Source of the DNA: an uncultured Eubacteriales bacterium
GTDB taxonomy: Bacteria; Bacillota; Clostridia; Oscillospirales; CAG-272
DNA: 7,353 nucleotides
Direction of reading: 5' to 3'
Assembly: GCA_934486825.1 (NCBI GenBank)
Contig: CAKSQF010000034.1
Span: 1 to 7,353, forward strand
Position 1 is the stretch's first letter, and every line of letters starts with the position of its first letter. Made by a program: the position numbers and the translations under genes. Below the pieces are notes generated by a model, which saw nothing but the letters and a program-made list of their open reading frames with translations, was not told where the DNA came from and ran no database searches. Below are positions 1-6,218 of the stretch, piece after piece.

Positions 1-56
1 ATGCCTGCTTTTAATCAGATAATTTTTTTCACATTTTTTATTTTTCCTCTTGACTT

Positions 57-305
57 TTAATAGTTAGTCTTTTTGTATTCATTCGATTTGATCTTGTTTG
101 TCAGATAGTCGAGACAGTCGATCTGCTTCTGTCCCCTGCGCACATCCGAAAGCACGCATTTGCGGTACGCGGTCAGCTTTGGAAGCATTTCACCCAGCGT
201 GCCGTCCCCAAAGTGGCGCAGACATTCCGCAGTCAGCTCCTCGTCACATCCTGCGTCTGCAAGACACTGCCGCAGGACTTCTTTTTTGTTCAAAGCGTTT
301 GGCAT
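57..305 (-). CDS. Small cysteine-rich hypothetical protein (82 aa)
   Basis: An 82-residue soluble protein with no signal peptide or membrane segment. I do not recognise a named family. The start at 303-305 is chosen because a strong Shine-Dalgarno GGGAGGG (311-317) lies 5 nt upstream; a longer reading from 347 would put this site inside the coding region and overlap the promoter -10. Visible features are five cysteines (residues 14, 20, 28, 50, 64), an acidic helical N-terminal half, and a C-terminal helix with QKQIDCLDYL at 59-68 followed by a lysine-rich tail. That helix resembles the dimerisation helix at the end of MerR-type regulators, but there is no DNA-binding domain here. The gene is divergent from the LysR regulator, so it is the likeliest local target of that regulator. 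Coding status is well supported by the ribosome site and promoter; function is unknown. Confidence 0.75.
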   Translation of the reverse strand: MPNALNKKEVLRQCLADAGCDEELTAECLRHFGDGTLGEMLPKLTAYRKCVLSDVRRGQKQIDCLDYLTNKIKSNEYKKTNY

Positions 306-330
306 TCTGTCCCTCCCTTCGGATACTCTG

Positions 331-359
331 ATTATAACACAAATCATATGAAATTACAA
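331..359 (-). promoter_or_regulatory. Promoter of the small cysteine-rich gene
   Basis: On the minus strand there is a consensus -10 TATAAT (331-336) preceded by TGT, giving an extended -10, and a -35-like TTGTAA (354-359) at exactly 17 bp spacing. The start of transcription would fall near 324, about 20 nt before the start codon. The -35 matches consensus at 4 of 6 positions, so the extended -10 probably carries the activity. Confidence 0.7.
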
Positions 360-388
360 ATACCTGTATTTTATATCGTGATATGATT
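342..388. promoter_or_regulatory. Candidate LysR operator (inverted repeat)
   Basis: AATCATAT (342-349) and ATATGATT (381-388) form a perfect 8-bp inverted repeat with a 31-bp gap. The left arm lies in the spacer of the minus-strand promoter; the right arm overlaps the -35 of the regulator's own promoter. A second, compact repeat ATATC-GT-GATAT (373-384) overlaps the right arm. LysR-type regulators commonly bind such paired sites between divergent genes; binding here is inference. Confidence 0.45.
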
Positions 389-415
389 GACAGGAATATC
401 AGATCGGTGTATAAT
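387..415 (+). promoter_or_regulatory. Consensus promoter of the LysR gene
   Basis: A perfect -35 TTGACA (387-392) and a perfect -10 TATAAT (410-415) are separated by the optimal 17 bp. Transcription would begin near 422. The ribosome site GGAGG (435-439) lies 5 nt ahead of the ATG at 445. A fully consensus promoter for a regulator suggests its output is held down, for example by autorepression through the overlapping inverted repeat. Confidence 0.85.
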
Positions 416-444
416 AGAAGCAGATCATAATAGCGGAGGCGGTT

Positions 445-1332
445 ATGGAAATCAGAGTGTTACGTTATTTTTTGGAGATTGCACGAGAGGGCAGTATGAC
501 TGCCGCCGCAGAGGTGCTGCATGTGTCGCAGTCGGCGCTTTCCAAGCAGATGAAGGAACTGGAAGACGAGCTTGGCAAGAAATTGTTCCGCCGCGGGAGC
601 CGCAGTGTGTCGCTGACGGAAGAAGGCATCCTGCTACGCCGCCGCGCCGAGGATATCCTCGATATGGTGGATAAAACGACCGAGGAATTCCGTGCAATCG
701 ATGATTTGCAGGGCGGGGATGTGTACCTCGGCTGTGCGGAATCCCATCTAATTGCTCATATCGCGCGTAAAATCAAACATTTCAAGGAGCGCTATCCGCT
801 CTTTCACTATCATATAGTCAGCGGCGACCGGGTTGTTGTGCTTGACCGGCTTGACCGCGGGCTTCTTGATTTCGGAGTGGTGGTTGAGATGCCGGACATT
901 GACCGTTATCAGTATCTGGAGCTGCCGGGAGTTGACAGATGGGGTGTGATTATGCCGAAGGATCATCCGCTCGCAAAAAAAGAAGCCGTCCGTGTGGACG
1001 ACCTGTACGGCGAGGAACTGATCTGCTCGGAGCAATCGGTGGAGGCAGACATCCCGCGTTGGTGCGGAAAGAAAGCCGATCGGCTGAATTTTACCGGAAA
1101 TACGAATCTTGCCTACAACGGAAGCGTTTTTGTCGGGGAAGGACTGGGTCTTATGCTGTCCTTTGAACATCTCATCCAACCGAGTGAGGAGAACGGTCTT
1201 GTTTTCCGTCCGCTGGAGCCGAAGCTTGAAAACAAAATGTATCTGATCTGGAAGAAATATCAGGTGTTTTCTCCGATTGCGCAAAGACTTCTGGACGAGT
1301 TCCTCGGCGACTCCGATTTACGTAAAGGCTGA
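445..1332 (+). CDS. LysR-family transcriptional regulator
   Basis: A 295-residue DNA-binding regulator of the usual LysR length. Residues about 3-62 form the winged helix-turn-helix; the recognition region reads MTAAAEVLHVSQSALSKQM (18-36), followed by the typical LE.ELG..LF.R...SVSLTEEG wing. A linker helix follows, then from about residue 90 the periplasmic-binding-protein-like effector domain, with the familiar IMPKDHPLA segment near 170 and a GEGLGLMLSF segment near 230. The domain should bind a small co-inducer, which cannot be named from sequence. The start is supported by GGAGG 5 nt upstream and the consensus promoter. The small cysteine-rich gene is divergent, the classic arrangement for a LysR target, and the shared spacer carries an inverted repeat. 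The downstream neighbour is convergent, with 37 bp between the stop codons. Confidence 0.95.
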   Translation: MEIRVLRYFLEIAREGSMTAAAEVLHVSQSALSKQMKELEDELGKKLFRRGSRSVSLTEEGILLRRRAEDILDMVDKTTEEFRAIDDLQGGDVYLGCAESHLIAHIARKIKHFKERYPLFHYHIVSGDRVVVLDRLDRGLLDFGVVVEMPDIDRYQYLELPGVDRWGVIMPKDHPLAKKEAVRVDDLYGEELICSEQSVEADIPRWCGKKADRLNFTGNTNLAYNGSVFVGEGLGLMLSFEHLIQPSEENGLVFRPLEPKLENKMYLIWKKYQVFSPIAQRLLDEFLGDSDLRKG

Positions 1333-1333
1333 T

Positions 1334-1347
1334 CGGAGTCCGCTCCG
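1334..1347. other. Short hairpin between convergent genes
   Basis: CGGAG (1334-1338) and CTCCG (1343-1347) form a 5-bp GC-rich stem with a TCCG loop, directly after the LysR stop codon. Neither strand has a T-run after the stem, so it does not qualify as an intrinsic terminator; it may stabilise a 3' end or pause polymerase. Confidence 0.3.
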
Positions 1348-1369
1348 GAACAAAGAAAAACGCGCACGG

Positions 1370-1780
1370 TCAGTTTATCAGCGTGTAAAAGATGAAAAGC
1401 TTTCCGGTAAAGTGCTTGTATTCCTTCATTCCCTCAACCTCGGTATGCTCTCCGATCTTCTGCATGAGGAGCTTTGCGGCAGGGGATTTCCATGCTCCGC
1501 GGGTTGCGCAGAAGATGAACGGACGATCGTCCACTATGCATTGCAGCCAGAGATTGCCGCTTCCTATACCGAAATCGGCTTTCGAAAATGAGGAAAAGGG
1601 TATTTCCTTCTTCTCGCCGAACTTTTCGTTTTCAAGGATGATCGATGTGTCGGTGATTTCGACCATGTATCCGGTATATCCTCTTGCCTTCGGCAGTAAG
1701 CCGCCGGTTTCTCCGAATACGATCTGAATTGCTTTCTGAGGGTCGATATTGTGTTTTTCGCAGTAGGTTTTCAAACTCAT
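1370..1780 (-). CDS. Small PH-like domain protein, unknown function
   Basis: A 136-residue protein without signal peptide or clear membrane helix. The N-terminus (about 1-20) is a short helix. Residues about 35-110 alternate hydrophobic and polar in a way that suggests a beta barrel closed by a helix, with landmarks GYMVEITDTSIILENE, a central GSGNLWLQC strand and a C-terminal helix around KSPAAKLLMQKI. This is the layout of bacterial PH-like domains, so that is my best fold guess; no family is recognised with certainty. The start at 1778-1780 is supported by the ribosome site AAGGAGA (1788-1794) placed 7 nt upstream inside the last codons of the preceding protease gene. The stop of that gene and this ATG are 3 bp apart, which implies co-transcription and translational coupling, so it may be a partner or adaptor of the protease. 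No intrinsic terminator follows. Confidence 0.8.
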   Translation of the reverse strand: MSLKTYCEKHNIDPQKAIQIVFGETGGLLPKARGYTGYMVEITDTSIILENEKFGEKKEIPFSSFSKADFGIGSGNLWLQCIVDDRPFIFCATRGAWKSPAAKLLMQKIGEHTEVEGMKEYKHFTGKLFIFYTLIN

Positions 1781-1783
1781 TTT

Positions 1784-3805
1784 TTAATCTCCTTCGTTGT
1801 CTGATTTTTCATATATAAGACTGCCTTCGATTTTGTCGAATTTTATTCCGGGACAGTCAAAATAATCGAAAAGCGAAAATTGCCAATCTGCGGGATAGGA
1901 GTCCAGGTAGCGGAATATCTTGTGAAGGATTTCCGACCGCTGTTTGTCTGTTCCGCCGTAAAAACGCAGAACAAACGAGCTTATGAAATAGTTGGGATTT
2001 ACGGTCTTCCTGACAAGATATATTTTCCGGATAATACCGCTGTCAACCGATTTTATGTAGGCAAGTATCTCTTCGCGCATCTCTGCGGGCATGTCGTCTC
2101 TTGAAAGGTTGTCGCGCGGAGACAGGAAATCCGCCTCGCTGTCCTCGTCAACATGCTTTTGTTCCTGCTCCAGTGCGCGTTTGCGGTAGTCGAGCAGATC
2201 CTGCTCTCTGCCGGTCATACAGCAGAAGCTTCCGATCATGTCCAGACCCTCGTCAAGATAGTTGTGGTTGTTTTCAAGAGCATGGTATATATAGTCCATT
2301 CCCGCGGCGTCATAGCGGGAGAGCATTGCGCATCCCTTGATAAAATATGCGTGAAGGGAAGAGTTTTCGTCAAGCTCCCGTATGGCTCTGTCGCAGAGCG
2401 CCTCCGCTTCGGAAGCACGTCCGAGATCTCTGAGATCGGTTATCAGATCGGCATACTGTTCGGCAAGAACAGGACAGCCGTTCTTCTCCCATTCGGTGAC
2501 TCTTTCAAGCGGTTCGATATAATTTTCCTTGCGGAGCTCGGCGTAATCCTTTTTCATATTGTTGTAAACGGTGCTTTCCGCAAACTCAAGCGCCGCTGCT
2601 TTTTCGGCGAGGTATTCGGGCGAGCTCTGATCTTCGATTGTTTTTGCGTCCTTTACACCCATGGTTTCCAGACGCATTTTCAGAGTCGGATGTGTTGCGT
2701 TGTTTGCAAGTATTTCTTTTCCGACCATGGCGTCCCAATCGGCACGGCGCTCCTCAACCGCATCGAGGAAACGCCTGATCTGCCCGGAAAGATAATGCCT
2801 GCTCGGCTCCTCCGGTTTGAACACGGGTTCCTGATCCTTGCCGACATCTTCCCATGAAAATTTGTCGTTGTAGCTCAGCTTAAGCAGTGCGGATGCCGCG
2901 ACCCGCGCGTCTCCGTTTTTCAGCATATCGCGGTCGGCGTCCGTTTCGGACACCACCGCATTGGCGTATCTGAAAATATTGTACACAAAAAAATAATGCA
3001 TGTCAAAGGCAATAAACAGATTTGTCAGTATGCTCTGCAAAAAGGTGGGTGACTCGGCGTCAAGTATTGCCGATGCGTAATCGGTCGCTCTTTTCGTTGC
3101 CCGGTTCTTGTCGGAGACATGCGAAAACTCGTGCAGACAGATGCAGTAAAGCTCTTCCTCGGAGAGTATCTGCAAAAGGAATACGCCGAGGTTCAGATAA
3201 TATCGGTTTCTGTCGGAGACAATTGATGCGTTGCAGTCGGAAGATAAAAGGATAACGATCTCCTTTTTGCAGGAAAGAGCCTTGGCGGCACGCGATACCG
3301 CCGCGTGTATGGCAGGGTATTTTTCCTTTGACAGCTTCGGCGCGTCATCGTCGAGAACGATTTTTACTCTTTTGGGAAATTTGCCGGATACGGCGATAAA
3401 CAGCATGCCGGCATATATCAGACACAGATAAAAGAGAACGTTGTTGATCTTGAAGAGCAGACCTCCGAGCACCGATGCGCAGACAGCGAGAAGCGCGAGT
3501 ACCACGGTATATGCGGCAGTGAGGCGGCGGATGACGCAAAGCTTTTTCATCAGCTTTGCCGACGATTCTTCGGCATCCTTGCGATGGCTCAGCAGATACG
3601 CCTGCCCGTCGGCGACATTGGTGTTTTTCAGCTTTGCCGTGTAAATTTTTGCGACCGCATAATTGATTGCCAGGAACAAAAGCGGCAGGACGGACAGTAC
3701 CGCAAACGGTATGATCGCCCGATCGTTGTTCCACATGAGCCCTGCGACCGAGCAAAGAAGTGCGAGGATGTAAGCCGGGATGTAGTACCTGAAAATGTTT
3801 TTCAT
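1784..3805 (-). CDS. Membrane M48-type metalloprotease with TPR-like region
   Basis: A 673-residue zinc protease anchored in the membrane. Hydrophobic segments lie at about residues 8-24, 30-52, 94-117 and 122-140, in two hairpins. The catalytic region follows: HEFSH at 225-229 gives two zinc ligands and the catalytic glutamate, and SETDADRD (286-293) supplies the third ligand, Glu287, in the E..AD context typical of M48 (HtpX/Ste24-like) peptidases. THPTLKMRLE (371-380) matches the conserved HP motif near the end of M48 domains. Residues about 430-550 are helical and TPR-like. The last ~90 residues form an extra domain with YLDSYPADWQFSLFDYFD near 633-650, which I do not recognise. At 673 aa it is about twice the length of a minimal M48 protease. 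All catalytic residues are present, so it should be active, probably in membrane or envelope protein turnover. The start has GGAGA (3814-3818) 8 nt upstream. It is the first gene of a pair with the PH-like protein. Confidence 0.92.
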   Translation of the reverse strand: MKNIFRYYIPAYILALLCSVAGLMWNNDRAIIPFAVLSVLPLLFLAINYAVAKIYTAKLKNTNVADGQAYLLSHRKDAEESSAKLMKKLCVIRRLTAAYTVVLALLAVCASVLGGLLFKINNVLFYLCLIYAGMLFIAVSGKFPKRVKIVLDDDAPKLSKEKYPAIHAAVSRAAKALSCKKEIVILLSSDCNASIVSDRNRYYLNLGVFLLQILSEEELYCICLHEFSHVSDKNRATKRATDYASAILDAESPTFLQSILTNLFIAFDMHYFFVYNIFRYANAVVSETDADRDMLKNGDARVAASALLKLSYNDKFSWEDVGKDQEPVFKPEEPSRHYLSGQIRRFLDAVEERRADWDAMVGKEILANNATHPTLKMRLETMGVKDAKTIEDQSSPEYLAEKAAALEFAESTVYNNMKKDYAELRKENYIEPLERVTEWEKNGCPVLAEQYADLITDLRDLGRASEAEALCDRAIRELDENSSLHAYFIKGCAMLSRYDAAGMDYIYHALENNHNYLDEGLDMIGSFCCMTGREQDLLDYRKRALEQEQKHVDEDSEADFLSPRDNLSRDDMPAEMREEILAYIKSVDSGIIRKIYLVRKTVNPNYFISSFVLRFYGGTDKQRSEILHKIFRYLDSYPADWQFSLFDYFDCPGIKFDKIEGSLIYEKSDNEGD

Positions 3806-3828
3806 GATGAATTTCTCCGTTTTTATTC

Positions 3829-3854
3829 CTGTATTATCTGTATTATACAGTGTA
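3829..3854. repeat. Tandem 9-bp repeat and palindromes upstream of protease gene
   Basis: Two perfect copies of CTGTATTAT sit head to tail (3829-3837, 3838-3846). The second copy also begins the inverted repeat CTGTA-TTA-TACAG (3838-3850), followed by TACA-G-TGTA (3846-3854). The cluster covers the -10 and expected transcription start of the protease gene, as expected for a repressor site. TACA/TGTA half-sites recall BlaI/CopY-type operators, but the 1-nt centre is not the classical spacing, and no such repressor gene is in the window. Confidence 0.5.
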
Positions 3855-3876
3855 TTTTTTCAGAGCCATTTGTCAA
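3849..3876 (-). promoter_or_regulatory. Candidate promoter of the protease/PH-like pair
   Basis: On the minus strand a perfect -35 TTGACA (3871-3876) lies in the last codons of the amidohydrolase gene, followed after 16 bp by TACACT (3849-3854), 4 of 6 matches to a -10. A perfect TATAAT (3842-3847) is also present but is 23 bp from this -35 and has no other. Transcription would start near 3842, inside the repeat cluster. Confidence 0.5.
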
Positions 3877-5140
3877 GCTCTGCTTCGACCTCGGGTATTT
3901 TTCTGATTTTCGGGGACTTTATCATTCTGTCCCGCATTATTACGATCTCCGGACTCCGCAGGGTACGGAGATTCTCAAGCGGGTTGTCGCCGACGACAAT
4001 CATTTCCGCAAGCTTTCCTTTTTCGACAGAGCCGGTTATGTTGCCTATACCGGCGAGAGTGGCGTTCAGAAGCGTCGCAGAGTATATTGCAAAACGCTCG
4101 CTCACCCCGCAGTATTTCACATAATAGCAAAGCTCTCTCCACATATCGTACTGGGTGACGTAAGGACAGGCGGTGTCGGTTCCGAGACCGACAGGAATGC
4201 CACGGTTCAGACATTCCTTTGCAAGCGAGATTATTCCGTCGAAAACGATCTTTCCGTTTTCCTGCTGTTCGTAGGTTGCATGGGAGACAGAGCGGTCAAA
4301 GAGCGCAAACGGGAGCGCAGGCGAGATTGTCGATACCTGAAAGGCTTTACGCTTTTTGAACAGCTCCATGATTCGGTCGTCCGGCTTTGCGCCGTGCTCG
4401 ATCGAATCGACTCCGTTTTCAAGCGCAACTCTGACTCCTTCGGGACTTTCGACATGCGCCGCAACCCTGAAGCCAAGCTCGTGCGCACGGTCGCAGGCGG
4501 CTTTTACGATTTCCGGAGACATTCTGAGCATGCCCGGTTCGCCGACCTTTTCGGCGTCAAGCACGCCGCCCGTTATCATCAGCTTTATGATGTCCGGCTT
4601 GTTTTTTGCGATCAGATCAACATAGTCTGCCGCTTCCGCGGGAGTTTTCGCTTCGTAGGCAAGGGAGCCTGCCATGTGTCCGCCGTGTACCGAAATCGCC
4701 ATGTCGGACGCCAGAATACGCGGTCCGATCAGCTTTCCGGAGTTGATATCGTTTCTCACACGGGTATCGAAATCGGCAATGCCGCCGACCGTGCGGATGG
4801 TGGTGACGCCGCTTAAAAGCTGGGTTTTCGCATACCCGGCAACAAGCCGTCTGCCGAGACTTCTCATCAGCGAATTCGATGTAATGAGCCTGACAAGCTT
4901 TACGGGATCCGACTGCTTCTTCTTCGGTCTGCCCGACCCGGCAAGGTGAACGTGAAGATTTATAAGCCCGGGAAGGATGTATTTTCCGTTAAGCTCCACC
5001 CGCTCATATCCAGCGGGGACGGCGTTTTCCGCAACTATACCGGAAATCACGCCGTCCTCGACAAGTATTGCTTTTCCGCTCTGCACAAGCATGTTTTCGG
5101 TTCCGTCAAGGATGTTTCCTCCGATAAATGCTCTTTTCAT
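3860..5140 (-). CDS. Metal-dependent amidohydrolase (imidazolonepropionase-like)
   Basis: A 426-residue cytoplasmic hydrolase of the amidohydrolase superfamily, at full family length. The N-terminal small beta domain (1-57) leads to PGLINLHVHL, with metal ligands His63 and His65. Further family residues are the HGGHM motif (152-156), Lys186 in IIKLMITGG as the probable bridging carboxylated lysine, His229 in RVAAHVES, His249 in DSIEHGA and Asp322 in GLGTDTACP. The set fits a binuclear metal site. The HGGH motif and carboxylated lysine point to the imidazolonepropionase/Xaa-Pro-dipeptidase-like branch, whose known members cleave N-acylated amino acids, dipeptides or related amides; the substrate cannot be assigned. 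No histidine-degradation genes are nearby, so HutI itself is unlikely. The ATG at 5138-5140 has only a weak, distant ribosome site (GGAAAAG, 5151-5157), and the mRNA begins with a structured leader. The gene ends 54 bp before the protease gene with no terminator between. Confidence 0.93.
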   Translation of the reverse strand: MKRAFIGGNILDGTENMLVQSGKAILVEDGVISGIVAENAVPAGYERVELNGKYILPGLINLHVHLAGSGRPKKKQSDPVKLVRLITSNSLMRSLGRRLVAGYAKTQLLSGVTTIRTVGGIADFDTRVRNDINSGKLIGPRILASDMAISVHGGHMAGSLAYEAKTPAEAADYVDLIAKNKPDIIKLMITGGVLDAEKVGEPGMLRMSPEIVKAACDRAHELGFRVAAHVESPEGVRVALENGVDSIEHGAKPDDRIMELFKKRKAFQVSTISPALPFALFDRSVSHATYEQQENGKIVFDGIISLAKECLNRGIPVGLGTDTACPYVTQYDMWRELCYYVKYCGVSERFAIYSATLLNATLAGIGNITGSVEKGKLAEMIVVGDNPLENLRTLRSPEIVIMRDRMIKSPKIRKIPEVEAELDKWL

Positions 5141-5177
5141 AGTGTTTTATCTTTTCCTTTTCGTTTGATATGTTTTT

Positions 5178-5252
5178 GGCGTCAAAGACAGTATCCGATG
5201 CGGATAAGTCCGGGGTTTGCCGTAAAGCACCCGTCGGACGGAGCCGCACGCC
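5178..5252 (-). promoter_or_regulatory. Structured 5' leader of the amidohydrolase mRNA
   Basis: Between the promoter and the start codon lies a ~130-nt leader with a GC-rich core that folds by eye into a three-way junction (minus strand). The closing stem is GGCGT (5248-5252) with ACGCC (5178-5182). Arm one is GTCCG/CGGAC (5235-5239 with 5208-5212), then GGG/CCC and TGC/GCA, 11 pairs interrupted by a 2-nt bulge on each side, with a 6-nt loop (5221-5226). Arm two is TATCCG-CAT-CGGATA (5192-5206). It matches no riboswitch class I know. No T-run follows, so any control would act on translation or RNA stability rather than by intrinsic termination. Confidence 0.45.
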
Positions 5253-5276
5253 GACACAATCTGCCGCTCCGAGTCG

Positions 5277-5305
5277 AGTATACCATACAGCATATTGTTT
5301 TTCAA
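5277..5305 (-). promoter_or_regulatory. Promoter of the amidohydrolase gene
   Basis: On the minus strand TTGAAA (5300-5305) and TATACT (5277-5282) are 17 bp apart, and TGG directly before the -10 makes it an extended -10. Each hexamer matches consensus at 5 of 6 positions. Transcription would begin near 5270, leaving a leader of about 130 nt. Confidence 0.75.
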
Positions 5306-5325
5306 GTATTTGGATAAATTTTTTC

Positions 5326-5359
5326 AAGAAAAAGACATCAGCCTGCCGCGGAACGGCTG
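5326..5359 (-). terminator. Possible terminator after the MATE remnant
   Basis: CAGCC (5355-5359) and GGCTG (5339-5343) form a 5-bp stem around an 11-nt loop containing the palindrome CCGCGG. On the minus strand a T-rich tail TCTTTTTCTT follows after 3 nt; on the plus strand the same stem is followed by six T residues (5360-5365), so it may be bidirectional. The stem overlaps the end of the MATE reading frame. It would separate that remnant from the amidohydrolase promoter just downstream. Confidence 0.45.
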
Positions 5360-5910
5360 TTTTTTCGTATTACCTTCGGATCAAGCCGGCGATAGTTCTT
5401 CAGAATAACGACCGCAGACATAACGGCTGTCAGGATATCTGCCGCGGGCATGGAATAAAGGACGCCGTCCAATCCGAAAAAGCGCGGCAGAAGCAGTGCA
5501 AACCCGATACCGAACACAATCTCGCGTACCATCGAAAGCATGGTGGATTCGACTGCTTTGCCCATTGCCTGAAGAAAAATGAAGGTCGCTTTGTTTATGC
5601 AGGCAAGAACTGTCATGCAGAGGTAAATGCGGAATGCCTTTGTTGCAAATCCGGTGTAATATGCGCTTTCGTTTTTCGCGCCGAATATGCCGATAAGCAT
5701 GTCCGGAAAAAGCTCCGCAATTATGAGTGCGACCGCGTCGAGTACGGCTTCGGAGATCAGAAGAAGGGTGAATAATTTTTTCACCCGTTCCGGGAGCTTT
5801 GCACCCATATTGAATCCGACGATCGGAATACACCCCGCCGCCATTCCGATAGCGACCGAAATCACAATCTGAAAGAACTTCATAACGATTCCGACGACAG
5901 CCATGTTCAT
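5338..5910 (-). pseudogene. MATE-family efflux transporter, C-terminal half only
   Basis: The reading frame encodes about 190 residues matching the C-terminal half of a MATE (multidrug and toxin extrusion) transporter, a family of about 450 residues with 12 helices. Landmarks are MAVVGIVMKFFQI, then GCIPIVGFNMGA (the family's conserved glycine-rich loop in the second half) and about six hydrophobic helices, ending normally in NYRRLDPK and a basic tail. The first half is missing. Upstream of about 5912 the DNA instead encodes, in another frame, the start of an AAA ATPase. The frame remains open upstream to 6054, but those codons read as non-membrane, arginine-rich shadow sequence. Two ATG codons (5908-5910 and 5902-5904) could start a short product, but no ribosome site is evident and half a transporter should not work. 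Intact codons suggest the truncation is recent. Confidence 0.8.
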
Positions 5911-5911
5911 G

Positions 5912-6166
5912 AAAAGCCTTGCCCCTGCTGCACGCCGATGCCGGCCGCAAAGCCAGAGTTGTCTTGCCTTCGCCGGGGTTACCCTGAATGATTGTGACTT
6001 TTCCGAACGGGATATACGGTTTCCACAGCCAGTCAACCTCCAGCAAAGGAACATCCGCCATGCTGATTACCTTGACCGATGCGTTCGGAACGGCAGAAGA
6101 AGAGATGGACAGTGTTTCCTGTTTTTCTTCTGCATTGATTGATTCGTTGCTCAAATTGAGACTCAT
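5912..6166 (-). pseudogene. AAA/RecA-like (RepA-type) ATPase, N-terminal fragment
   Basis: About 85 residues of an ATPase of the AAA_25/RepA-helicase-like type. The segment ISMADVPLLEVDWLWKPYIP (34-53) leads into a Walker A motif GNPGEGKT (62-69) and LALR; this kind of start is, from general knowledge, typical of ATPases carried on clostridial integrative elements and phages. Homology seems to stop near SRGKAF (residues 80-85). From there the frame runs on to 5381 only as a shifted translation of the MATE gene, so Walker B and the rest of the fold are absent. I start it at the ATG 6164-6166; an upstream GTG (6191-6193) lies inside the terminator hairpin. The ribosome site is weak (CAAAGAA). 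The protein cannot be functional. It is in the same orientation as the MATE remnant, consistent with a deletion fusing two genes. Confidence 0.72.
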
Positions 6167-6184
6167 TTCTTTGAATTTTGAAAC

Positions 6185-6218
6185 AAAAAACACCCAACTT
6201 TTCAGTTGAGTGCTTTTT
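6185..6218 (-). terminator. Intrinsic terminator after the collagen-like gene
   Basis: On the minus strand CACTCAACT (6204-6212) pairs fully with AGTTGGGTG (6191-6199), nine pairs including one G-U, around a GAAA tetraloop (6200-6203), followed by six T residues (6185-6190). An A-run before the stem (6214-6218) can pair with the T-run. On the plus strand the wobble becomes a C-A mismatch, although TTTTT follows, so the minus direction is favoured. It lies about 60 nt after the collagen-like stop and 18 nt before the ATPase fragment's ATG. Confidence 0.8.

Noticed and set aside
50..78. TTGACT on the plus strand near the left edge as a promoter
   Set aside because: At 17-bp spacing the -10 position reads TTGTAT, and it would point antisense into the small gene; not convincing.
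748..1284. Minus-strand open frame of 178 codons inside the LysR gene
   Set aside because: It is fully antisense to a textbook LysR protein and lacks any start signals or domain.
2153..2857. Plus-strand open frame of 234 codons inside the protease gene
   Set aside because: It is antisense to the catalytic and TPR-like coding region; the hydrophobic, cysteine- and phenylalanine-rich translation is typical of a reverse-strand shadow.
3584..4816. Long open frame on the plus strand (410 codons) opposite the amidohydrolase and protease genes
   Set aside because: It overlaps two well-supported genes antisense, its translation is arginine- and cysteine-rich without recognisable motifs, and it has no promoter or good ribosome site. 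It is a by-product of codon bias.
5106..5327. Possible 73-codon leader peptide upstream of the amidohydrolase
   Set aside because: It would need a TTG start lying upstream of the promoter -35, so the mapped promoter could not transcribe the start; it also runs into the amidohydrolase gene out of frame.
5912..6166. Single real fusion protein of ATPase and MATE
   Set aside because: The two parts are in different frames; the ATPase frame continues through the MATE region only as arginine-rich nonsense, so no fused product of the two families is made.
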